A stretch of DNA of 64,000 bases from Actinomycetota bacterium. GTDB lineage: Bacteria; Actinomycetota; Humimicrobiia; Hakubellales; JAMDDV01. Numbering within the stretch: position 1 is the first letter of the stretch; every line of letters starts with the position of its first letter. This document shows positions 18,810 to 26,529 of the stretch, piece by piece. Location of the stretch: NCBI GenBank assembly GCA_023488455.1, contig JAMDDV010000034.1, forward strand, positions 62,001 through 126,000. Reading direction: 5' to 3'. Below the pieces are notes generated by a model. That model had not been told where the DNA came from, did not search any database, and was given only the letters and a program-made list of their open reading frames with translations. Position numbers and translations under genes: made by a program.

Positions 18810-19670
18810 TTAGCGTTTAAATATGTTAATTAATAATAATACCGCAGCGCGAACCATCAGACCCAAAAAAATAAACGGAATGATGAAGACCATAAAACTG
18901 CCTGAATATCTTTTCCTGTAAAATTTAAAAATACTCTTCTGAAACTCGCTTATCATACGATAGCTGGCGCGCTTTGAGCTCTGCCCTATCATATGAAGTG
19001 CGGTGATATCAGGATAATAATAAATGCTATAGCCTGCAGCGTTAAGCGAATAGCATATATCCATATCCTCCACGTACATAAAATATCGCTCATCAAATCC
19101 ACTTACCCCTTCAAATGCTTCCCTCCTGAATAATATACATGCTCCTGAGACCCAGCCCACCCTGGAGATCTTATCGTGGTCAAAATCCATCATCTCGTAT
19201 CTTCGTGAGAATCTATTACTCGGGAAAAAAATGCCCGCAAAGGCATGAACTGTGGCATCAACAAAGGATGGGAAATTTCTGCATGAATGCTGAATACTGC
19301 CATCACTGTTGATGAGACGGGGGCCTACCGCTCCAACACCGGGATTATCGTCCATAAATGACACAACCCTGCTCAAATGACCTTCCTTAAACTCGATATC
19401 GCTGTTTGCAATCAGGACATGACGTCCCTTCGACTGCTGCACGCCCAGGTTCGCAGCCCTACAGTAACCCATATTTTCTCTGGATTCAATGAGCTTGACC
19501 CCCTTAAACTCTGTCCTTACCATCTCCTGGCTGCCGTCGCTGGAACCGTTATCAACAACCAGCACTTCAAATTCAATACCGTGATTACCAATTTCAAAAA
19601 AAACAGATCGCAGGCAGTTATAAAGCAGATCCCTGGTATTCCAATTTATTACGATTATGCTCAGATCCAT
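18810..19670 (-). CDS. Glycosyltransferase family 2 (WbbL/rhamnosyltransferase-like)
   Basis: Transfers a sugar from a nucleotide donor in the cytoplasm. The 286 residues begin IIVINWNTRDLLYNCLRSV, then VLVVDNGSSDGSQEM, and the metal-binding region is HVLIANSDIEF. The GWVSGACILFRREAFEGVSGFDE and YVEDMDICYSL blocks are characteristic of rhamnosyltransferase-like GT2 enzymes. A C-terminal hydrophobic helix (about 255-282) suggests membrane association. Acceptor and donor are unknown. Confidence 0.88.
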   Translation of the reverse strand: MDLSIIVINWNTRDLLYNCLRSVFFEIGNHGIEFEVLVVDNGSSDGSQEMVRTEFKGVKLIESRENMGYCRAANLGVQQSKGRHVLIANSDIEFKEGHLSRVVSFMDDNPGVGAVGPRLINSDGSIQHSCRNFPSFVDATVHAFAGIFFPSNRFSRRYEMMDFDHDKISRVGWVSGACILFRREAFEGVSGFDERYFMYVEDMDICYSLNAAGYSIYYYPDITALHMIGQSSKRASYRMISEFQKSIFKFYRKRYSGSFMVFIIPFIFLGLMVRAAVLLLINIFKR

Positions 19671-19707
19671 GATGCTTACTTCCCCACAAACAACAAGATC
19701 GGGTAAT

Positions 19708-20709
19708 TCAACCGGTTAAGCCAACACCTTTCTTTATCCTGTTTCTTTTGAAGAATCCATACAGATAACCGCCCATCTTTGCAATATCCATGTACATTGC
19801 CATTGCCGGTATCAGGAACCAGCCTGATATCAGTTCACCAGCTTTTCCTTTAAAAACCTTTACAGATCTAAGATATGGTCTCGCTAGATATGCTGCTCCC
19901 AGCGGAACCAGGACAAACAAAATATACCAGGATAAAAAAGCGGAAAACAGCACTATAGCTGCCAGCAGGACGTACGATAAAAAGCGGAGGGCATGTCTGT
20001 AAGCATACATATTCGCAATACCATCCCCGTATGAATACCTGAAGAACTGCTTAAAGATGCTTATCAGATCACTGTGCAGGTGCCAGTTGACCACAGCCCC
20101 CGGCTGAAATCGTATCTCGTAACCGAGCTTCTTCAAGACCTTATCAAAATACATGTCCTCCCCAAACGTCAGCCACTCTGGGTACCCTCCTGCCCTATGC
20201 CATGCGCTTTTGTACAAAGCAATATTTCTTGATGATGGCATGAACCTCTCCTGTTTCACTTCACTTAAAAGTGGTAGATTTACGCAGGCCAAAAGCCTTT
20301 GCAGAAAGTTATCGCAAACTGGATTTGTGTAGCCTCCCACAATCACTTTTTCATCACCTTCAGAAAGCGACACCAGGAGATTTTCCAACCAGCGCTCATC
20401 TGCGTAACTTCCCGCATCCGTAAAAACAATGATATCCCCACGCGCTGCCTCCGCAGCGATGTTCCTGCCCTGCGATATGTTTGTGTCATCGGACTCTATC
20501 AATTTTACCAGCGAATTCTCTGCTGCAACTCCTCTCAGGTAGTCCAGAGTGCCATCGTAAGAACCTCCATCGACCAGAACTATCTCCAGTGATTTTATGC
20601 TTTGATTGATCAGAGAACCGATGAACACTGCAAGCGTCGCATATTCGTTTTTCAGGGTCGCAGCGATCGTAGTTCTCTTTGCTATCCCTTCAATGTCAGC
20701 CAACTTCAT
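19708..20709 (-). CDS. Glycosyltransferase family 2 with C-terminal membrane helices
   Basis: About 333 residues from ATG 20709. GT2 motifs: TIAATLKNEYATLAVFI, IVLVDGGSYDGTLDYL and the DxG-type metal motif IIVFTDAGSYADE. Two hydrophobic segments follow at about 235-275. The start is uncertain: GGGAG touches the ATG but is six bases from a TTG at 20703, which may be the true start; an upstream TTG at 20730 is less likely. The gene overlaps the preceding GT2 stop. The donor is not recognisable. Confidence 0.82.
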   Translation of the reverse strand: MKLADIEGIAKRTTIAATLKNEYATLAVFIGSLINQSIKSLEIVLVDGGSYDGTLDYLRGVAAENSLVKLIESDDTNISQGRNIAAEAARGDIIVFTDAGSYADERWLENLLVSLSEGDEKVIVGGYTNPVCDNFLQRLLACVNLPLLSEVKQERFMPSSRNIALYKSAWHRAGGYPEWLTFGEDMYFDKVLKKLGYEIRFQPGAVVNWHLHSDLISIFKQFFRYSYGDGIANMYAYRHALRFLSYVLLAAIVLFSAFLSWYILFVLVPLGAAYLARPYLRSVKVFKGKAGELISGWFLIPAMAMYMDIAKMGGYLYGFFKRNRIKKGVGLTG

Positions 20710-21661
20710 CTCCCAATCCAGCAAAAGCAAGCCTGAAAAAAGTTCGCATCCGCGAAATTTGTCCTGAAAGCATGTAAATCCACCCGCGATTTAAAAATCC
20801 GATCCGCACAAGCACTAAAAAAAAGAAGGTCCTCAGTCTGCCCATATACTTGCGATAATACTTCAAACGACTCGAATAGACCAACTTTAGTCGCCTGTAC
20901 TCATCACTTTCCGCGAAGCTTCCTGCATCGCAGTGTATGAAGGTCGAACCAGGATGATAAACTACTCTATATCCAAGCTTTCTCGCTCTATAACACAGAT
21001 CAGCATCTTCTTCAAACATGAAAAAACGCTCATCGAAAAGCCCCACTGCTTCAAATAGCATTCTGGGCATGAACATCACTGCGCCAGTTATCCAGTCTGG
21101 CTGAAATTCCCTCCCGTGATCCTCATATTGCAGGAAATACCTTCCAAATACCCTCGATTTCGGAAAAAGCCTGAACAAAAAAAAGGATTCAGAAAACTGT
21201 GTGATCAGGTTGTGAAATGATCGCGCAGAGAGCTGCAGGCTCATATCAACATTGAGTATGCGCGGACCAATTATGCAATCATCCCCAAGTGAAGCCGCTC
21301 TGTCAAACAACCCAGACAATGCGTACTCGACCACAAAGCAGTCGGGGTTTAGAAACATCACGTACTCTGATCCTGTCCTCTGAAAGGCAATGTTAGATGC
21401 TCTCGAAAAACCGATATTGTCCTTCAGTTCTATGAGCTCCACGCCGTCAAATGTCCTGACCGTCCCCACTGTATCATCATTTGAGGCATTATCGACCACC
21501 ACTATCTTTTCGATATGTTCCTGGTCATTAAATAGAGATCCCAGGCATCTCCCGATGAACGTTTCCGAGTTATAGGTTACTATTATCACATCGATAGTCG
21601 CCTCTTTGTTCAAGGAAGGCCTGCTCTTTTTTCTTGCGTTATTTCGGGTATCCGTATGCAT
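20696..21661 (-). CDS. Glycosyltransferase family 2 (rhamnosyltransferase-like)
   Basis: About 321 residues from ATG 21661, chosen because the preceding extension would lie deep in the SGNH gene; AAGG lies four bases upstream. Motifs are IDVIIVTYNSETFIGRC, KIVVVDNASNDDTV, NIGFSRASNIAF and the YVMFLNPDCFV metal site. DWITGAVMFMPRMLFEAVG and MFEEDADLCYRARKLGY are typical for WbbL-like GT2. A hydrophobic patch near the C-terminus (FFFLVLVRIGFL) suggests peripheral membrane binding. Confidence 0.85.
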   Translation of the reverse strand: MHTDTRNNARKKSRPSLNKEATIDVIIVTYNSETFIGRCLGSLFNDQEHIEKIVVVDNASNDDTVGTVRTFDGVELIELKDNIGFSRASNIAFQRTGSEYVMFLNPDCFVVEYALSGLFDRAASLGDDCIIGPRILNVDMSLQLSARSFHNLITQFSESFFLFRLFPKSRVFGRYFLQYEDHGREFQPDWITGAVMFMPRMLFEAVGLFDERFFMFEEDADLCYRARKLGYRVVYHPGSTFIHCDAGSFAESDEYRRLKLVYSSRLKYYRKYMGRLRTFFFLVLVRIGFLNRGWIYMLSGQISRMRTFFRLAFAGLGDEVG

Positions 21662-23513
21662 CAAGCCTTGAAACCAGTGCGTTAAAGACTGAATCAGACA
21701 CAACCCTGTTCGCTTCCTTGTTAAAATGCAAACCATCAGGATCAACGTACTTTGTGGGATCTGATATCATCTGGTGAAACACATCCACGAAGATACAGCC
21801 GTTTTGTGCCGCAACTTCGGCAGCAATCTGATTGTACATCTCCATGTCGTCATTATAATGCCAGTTCCTGAGGTTCTCGTCCAGGACTCCCGTGGATAAA
21901 ACCAGTACGGTCGCTCCTGTCTTGACCTTTATGTCATATACTATTCTGCTCAGGTAATACCTGAACGCATCAGGTGGAACGTTAAAAGTACGTTCAGGAT
22001 TGGTGAGCGAGTCGTTTGTCCCAAAACCGACGATGACAAACCTGGGCTTGTACGGATACACGGTTTCACCAAGTCTATCATAAGCTCTAACCGTATATTC
22101 TCCAGACCTGCCAGAATTCACAACGTTGAACTCACCCAAAGGAAAGGTTGCCTCCAGCATTGCATCAAGACGCGAGAGCCAGGACGTCCTTGCCATCTGC
22201 GAGTCACCCAAACCGACGATAGTAAACGTAAACGGGGAAATGGTCTTTATTGCATTTGATGTTACATTTATATCTTCTAACTCATTGCACGATATAAGAC
22301 CATTGGTAGAGATTGTCTCACCATACCCAATACCGTTATTTACATTTACATAGAACTCCAGATCGCTCTTCTCGTTGACCCCAAGCTCACCAATATTCCA
22401 GACCAGTTTGCTGCCATCAACTTCGTACCGGGTATCGCTTGCTGCTTCCTCGATATTTAAAGAAGACTTAGCAGGAATATCGATTTCGAATTTAAGATCA
22501 GTAGCTGCGGTATCCCCGTCGTTCTCAATGTGCACCAAGACCTGTAAAGAGTCACCCTGTGCAGTAGCCCCTCCATCTACATCAATAAGTGTTATCGCAA
22601 AATTCTCAAATTTCGGATATACCCTTACTATGCGTTTGATCTCTGTGAGCTCGACCTCATCACTGCCATTCAAAAGAATCGGCGAGAAAACTATTTCGGT
22701 CCTGTCCGCAAGACTCTCCCTTACCCTCACCTCGACATCCAGGGTAGCTTCCTCTCCCACCGATATTTTCTCAATGTTTGCCGAGCTAAAGCTATTCAGA
22801 TTAAATGAACCTGAGCGCGTTGTGAGTTTTGCTTGTTGTAGTATCGTGTTAGCAGGAACAAACTTTTCAATATGCACGTTCCTTGCATTCATATCACCTG
22901 TGTTCTTTATAATGACCTCGTATCTAATCAGATCCCCTACGTTTACTTCCCCGCCGTTCTCATCAAAAGAAGAGACGACAGACTGATCAAACTTCGGACT
23001 GCTCTCCACCTCTCTTGAGATACCGCTGTCTTTAAGTACCAGATACTGCCTGTTTATCTTCTTGAACCTGTACTTCACATTCAGAGGTGCTATGATGGTG
23101 CCCCTATCAAGAGGATTGTTAACCTCAATGGTCAAACCTGCTTCCTCATCTCCCCCTCTTCTGGGACTACCTACTCGAAAAACGACCTTATCCCCGTGGA
23201 CCTCATAATCTTTATCATATCTGACCGCGATAACCTCCGTCCCGCTGGGAATTGATATCTCGATTTCAAGATCATTTATGTTAACGAGCCCGTTATCGCC
23301 AAATCTGAGTAGATAATTCAGCTCATCACCTGGACGCACCTTTTCTTTCCCATTTAAATCGACAACCTCAAAGTTCTGGTTAGCGTTAAATTTGAACTCC
23401 CACCAGACAAATGCGAGTGCTACTTCAGCAAGAATAGATAAGACTGCAAGTGAAACCAGCGCCAAACGAACTATCTTTGATTTAACAGATGGACTCACAG
23501 ACTTCGACATCAT
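21639..23513 (-). CDS. Membrane-anchored SGNH hydrolase with DUF11-like repeats
   Basis: A 624-residue protein with an N-terminal signal-anchor (about 14-36), three Ig-like repeats of the DUF11 type (about 45-150, 180-300 and 310-415; each holds phrases such as RPGDELNYLLRF, NVGDLIRYEVIIKNTGD and AQGDSLQVLVHIENDGD) and a C-terminal SGNH/GDSL esterase domain. The SGNH blocks are GLGDSQ (about 437, Ser), NSGRSGE (Gly), GFGTNDS (Asn, about 507) and DGLHF (Asp and His, about 593-596). It probably works outside the cell, for example adding or removing acyl groups on the glycan made by the surrounding glycosyltransferases. The substrate is inferred only from context. Confidence 0.85.
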   Translation of the reverse strand: MMSKSVSPSVKSKIVRLALVSLAVLSILAEVALAFVWWEFKFNANQNFEVVDLNGKEKVRPGDELNYLLRFGDNGLVNINDLEIEISIPSGTEVIAVRYDKDYEVHGDKVVFRVGSPRRGGDEEAGLTIEVNNPLDRGTIIAPLNVKYRFKKINRQYLVLKDSGISREVESSPKFDQSVVSSFDENGGEVNVGDLIRYEVIIKNTGDMNARNVHIEKFVPANTILQQAKLTTRSGSFNLNSFSSANIEKISVGEEATLDVEVRVRESLADRTEIVFSPILLNGSDEVELTEIKRIVRVYPKFENFAITLIDVDGGATAQGDSLQVLVHIENDGDTAATDLKFEIDIPAKSSLNIEEAASDTRYEVDGSKLVWNIGELGVNEKSDLEFYVNVNNGIGYGETISTNGLISCNELEDINVTSNAIKTISPFTFTIVGLGDSQMARTSWLSRLDAMLEATFPLGEFNVVNSGRSGEYTVRAYDRLGETVYPYKPRFVIVGFGTNDSLTNPERTFNVPPDAFRYYLSRIVYDIKVKTGATVLVLSTGVLDENLRNWHYNDDMEMYNQIAAEVAAQNGCIFVDVFHQMISDPTKYVDPDGLHFNKEANRVVSDSVFNALVSRLDAYGYPK

Positions 23514-23516
23514 CGA

Positions 23517-25109
23517 TTAGCCCAGGATCTTTCCTATGTGCTTGCCAAGATCAGAGGTGAACTGCTTCTGTCCGAAAATATCAGCGCTTTTCTGTGCATT
23601 TCGTGCATACCTTCCTAACAAAGCCTCATTGTCAATAAGCTTCATGGTCAAATATTTTAAACCTTCAACGTCATCAAACAACAACCCATTGTAATCATTG
23701 TGCACGATCTCCTTCTGACCGCCCTTGGCAATGACAACCGGCACGGCACCGGACGCCATGGCCTCCACCGTCGATATCCCGAAGTGCTCTGACTTCTCAG
23801 GGCTCCTCTCATCATCCTCGCCGAGCCCTGCTGCATGCCAGAATACCTTTGCCCTCCCAAGCGCATCAATCAGGAACTCCCGTCTTATATTAGTATAAAT
23901 TTCAATCGGATAGCCCGAAGCCAACGATCTCACCTTATCAAGATATCTCTGGCTATCACTTTCACCTGACACTCCCCCAATGAGCCATAGCCTCCAGTGT
24001 TTTAGACCTTCATCACACAGCTGCCTGAAAGCTCTCACAAGCTCATCCTGTTTCTTATTGTGGTGACCTTTGAAAAACCGCCCCACGGATACTATGATGT
24101 CTTCCTTGTCTTTAGGACGAAGCGACTCCACATCTACTGGTGGGTAAATCTTCTGGGCTTCGACGCCCCACCTTCTCTTCAACCAGTAGCTGACGTAATC
24201 AGAAATGGAGATAAAATGCTGATAAGTTCTGACAAACGACAGATTCAGCGGAAAATCCAGGATAAACTGAGGAAATAGACTCATCATTTTGTAAAAAGAC
24301 CTTAAGAAGATGTTTGAATCCGTCTGATCCTGAACCCCTATGCCAAGCAGCCTGCTATCCCTGCCAAAACCCGATTCGCTGGGGCGATAACTGCTTGAAA
24401 TAACCTCGATCTCCTCACCTTTTTTTAAATCATCAGTTTCTATTTTTACTTTTATCTTTTTTCTGGATCTAATATCCTCATGGCTCACGTGTACCTTATT
24501 CCCAACTACAACTTTCAACCAGAACCTCTCATCTGCAGGAAAATCTGGAACCTTTAAAACCAGCCTCGCATGTGAACTCTCCTTCAAACCAGATAGGAAA
24601 AACCTGGCCTCACCTGAGGTCCATGCTGTCCTTCTCATGTAGAAGCGGCGAACATCATATAATCCTGTGATCGGTTCAATCCGTCCATAGAAGTCCGGAT
24701 TTAACAGGTGCAACCTTGAGAAGACAAACTTCGATGGTCTTGCAAGAAGCTTGATGAGCACCCTCCTTAATAGGTCAAAATCAGCATCAAAACTTGCAGG
24801 AAAATAGACAAGGTACAGATTCTGCTTTGCACAACCAGACATCGAACTCATGTAAGTGGCATTTATGAACAGGTCATAGCTGGATGTATATCTTGCTGCA
24901 TATTCATTGGAAAAACAGGGGATTATGTTAAGTTTAACACCTGAAAGATCAACATTAAATCGATTCTCAATGTCCTCCAGGCTGGCAGGGCGGTCAGTGA
25001 GCAGGGTAACATCATATCTGCTGCTGAGCACCTCCGCCATCTTACCAACATATCTCTCCCCTCCTCCTAAAGTGCTCAGATAGCGGTCATAAATTACAAC
25101 TCTTTTCAT
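23517..25109 (-). CDS. GT4 glycosyltransferase with inserted beta-rich domain
   Basis: A 530-residue GT-B enzyme. The N-terminal domain begins VVIYDRYLSTLGGGERYVGKM; the C-terminal domain has IVSVGRFFKGHHNKKQDELV and the EHFGISTVEAMASGAVPVV nucleotide-sugar site with the E..G.S.vEAmA motif. This pattern resembles ALG11-type GT4. Between the two folds, about residues 145-270, is an extra segment rich in beta strands (WTSGEARFFLSGLKESS, ARLVLKVPDFPADE, ending RDSRLLGIGVQD), resembling jelly-roll domains seen in some bacterial glycosyltransferases. Donor and acceptor are unknown. Confidence 0.85.
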   Translation of the reverse strand: MKRVVIYDRYLSTLGGGERYVGKMAEVLSSRYDVTLLTDRPASLEDIENRFNVDLSGVKLNIIPCFSNEYAARYTSSYDLFINATYMSSMSGCAKQNLYLVYFPASFDADFDLLRRVLIKLLARPSKFVFSRLHLLNPDFYGRIEPITGLYDVRRFYMRRTAWTSGEARFFLSGLKESSHARLVLKVPDFPADERFWLKVVVGNKVHVSHEDIRSRKKIKVKIETDDLKKGEEIEVISSSYRPSESGFGRDSRLLGIGVQDQTDSNIFLRSFYKMMSLFPQFILDFPLNLSFVRTYQHFISISDYVSYWLKRRWGVEAQKIYPPVDVESLRPKDKEDIIVSVGRFFKGHHNKKQDELVRAFRQLCDEGLKHWRLWLIGGVSGESDSQRYLDKVRSLASGYPIEIYTNIRREFLIDALGRAKVFWHAAGLGEDDERSPEKSEHFGISTVEAMASGAVPVVIAKGGQKEIVHNDYNGLLFDDVEGLKYLTMKLIDNEALLGRYARNAQKSADIFGQKQFTSDLGKHIGKILG

Positions 25110-25112
25110 GAT

Positions 25113-26132
25113 TTACTTCCAGTCCAACGGAGTTCTGACCATCCAGGTTTTAATTGATTGGTCGCTGACCTTTCTTCTTGATCGTATCTCCCGTCTCTTC
25201 ACAAGCAGCGGGCGCATGCTGCGGCAAAACTCCCTGATCACACCACAGCGCATCTTAATCATCTTCAGTTGCGCAGATCTGCGATCCACAACGCCCATAA
25301 ATATTAATTTGACGAAATCAAGCAAGAAGGCTGCCATGTATTCAAGCATTGAAGTCAACACCAGAAGCGTCCAGCCGTTTTTGAATATCGTTCTCAGCCT
25401 GTTGAGAGCAACATTCTTTGCAAAATCATAAGACCACTCACCCAGCACAGGGGCATGTGCATGCACGACGATGGCCCTTGGGTTAAAAAAGATTTTGTAC
25501 CCCATGAGCCTTGCCCTCCACATCAAGTCCACGTCCTCGTAATATGCAAAGTAATCATCATCAAAAAACCCGACCTCACTAATGACATCCTTCCGCATAA
25601 GAATAGCAGTTGCAGGTGCGCTGAATACCTCCTCCTCCGCGAGCTCTACCGATTCCTCTGGAATGCGGAAAAAGCGATCACAGGCATAAGCACGCCTCGT
25701 GATAGTAGCACCGCAGGAATTTATGAGACGCCTGCCATCACAGAGGTCTTTGAACAAAACCTTAGGAGCCACAGCAAATGCCTGCGGTCTATTTTCCAGC
25801 GTAAATTGCAGTTCATTTAGCCAGTCTGGAGCAAGTTCGGCATCGCTGTTAATAACGCCCACAAAATCTGCTTTCGCCCTGCGCACGCCCATGTTCACGG
25901 CGAAGGAAAAACCCATATTTCTATCCAGCGCGATCACTTTCACAAAATCAAAAAGCCTCAGGGCTTCCAGATGAGATCCGTCCGAAGACCCATTATCAAC
26001 GATCATCACTTCAAGTTTAGATTTCGGATAGTTCAACCTCGAAATAGAGACAAGACAGAGGTGCAGGTATTGTCCACCGTTATGATTTGGGATGACAAGA
26101 GTAACCTTTTCATCAGAATAATCTTTTCTCAT
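25113..26132 (-). CDS. Glycosyltransferase family 2
   Basis: A 339-residue GT2: VTLVIPNHNGGQYLHLCL, LEVMIVDNGSSDGSHL, NMGFSFAVNMGVRRAK and the metal site GVINSDAEL. The segment AILMRKDVISEVGFFDDDYF and YYEDVDLMWRARLMGYK are typical. A hydrophobic amphipathic region (about 265-300) is followed by a strongly basic tail (about 305-335), suggesting membrane contact. Of the GT2 proteins here it is the one most like the N-terminal GT2 domain of the fusion at 50271-52739. Confidence 0.87.
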   Translation of the reverse strand: MRKDYSDEKVTLVIPNHNGGQYLHLCLVSISRLNYPKSKLEVMIVDNGSSDGSHLEALRLFDFVKVIALDRNMGFSFAVNMGVRRAKADFVGVINSDAELAPDWLNELQFTLENRPQAFAVAPKVLFKDLCDGRRLINSCGATITRRAYACDRFFRIPEESVELAEEEVFSAPATAILMRKDVISEVGFFDDDYFAYYEDVDLMWRARLMGYKIFFNPRAIVVHAHAPVLGEWSYDFAKNVALNRLRTIFKNGWTLLVLTSMLEYMAAFLLDFVKLIFMGVVDRRSAQLKMIKMRCGVIREFCRSMRPLLVKRREIRSRRKVSDQSIKTWMVRTPLDWK

Positions 26133-26146
26133 CGAAATGGGTTATC

Positions 26147-26527
26147 TTAGCTCCGCGTGATTATCACAACGCCAATCGAAATTACAACCGCACCGATCCA
26201 GCGAAGCGGAGAGACGTGCTCTTTTAATAAAAACCTTGAAATAAAAATCATGAATATATAACTGATGCCGATCATGGGATAAGCAAAGCTTAAATCAACG
26301 CGTGAAAGTATGATTAACCACACTATCGCAGAGAGACCATACAAAAATAGACCTGTCATGACCAGAGGCGATCGCAAAATGGCAAGAAAAAAGTCTCTCG
26401 CCCCGTTTAATGAGAGTATCTCAGCTGAAGAAATCTGGTTCATGCCGATCTTAAGCAGTACCTGACCGCCAATGGCAATCAATATTGAAAGGATGATAAG
26501 CAAAATTGACTTAACTAAACTGCTCAA
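26147..26527 (-). CDS. Small DMT/EamA-type membrane protein
   Basis: A 126-residue protein with four predicted membrane helices (about 8-27, 45-65, 72-92, 103-122). The motif GGQVLLKIGMNQ and the FAYPMIGISYIFMIFISRFLLKE (in part) block are those of the SMR/EamA superfamily, close in size to the ArnE/ArnF-like sugar-lipid flippase subunits. Its position between two glycosyltransferase genes, with gaps of 14 and 2 bases, makes a role in moving a polyprenyl-linked sugar plausible. A multidrug transporter is the alternative. Confidence 0.78.
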   Translation of the reverse strand: MSSLVKSILLIILSILIAIGGQVLLKIGMNQISSAEILSLNGARDFFLAILRSPLVMTGLFLYGLSAIVWLIILSRVDLSFAYPMIGISYIFMIFISRFLLKEHVSPLRWIGAVVISIGVVIITRS

Positions 26528-26529
26528 TA

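Noticed and set aside
22375..22986. A 203-codon plus-strand reading frame inside the SGNH gene
   Set aside because: Composition is serine- and threonine-rich as expected for the antisense of a repetitive coding region; no SD and no motif.
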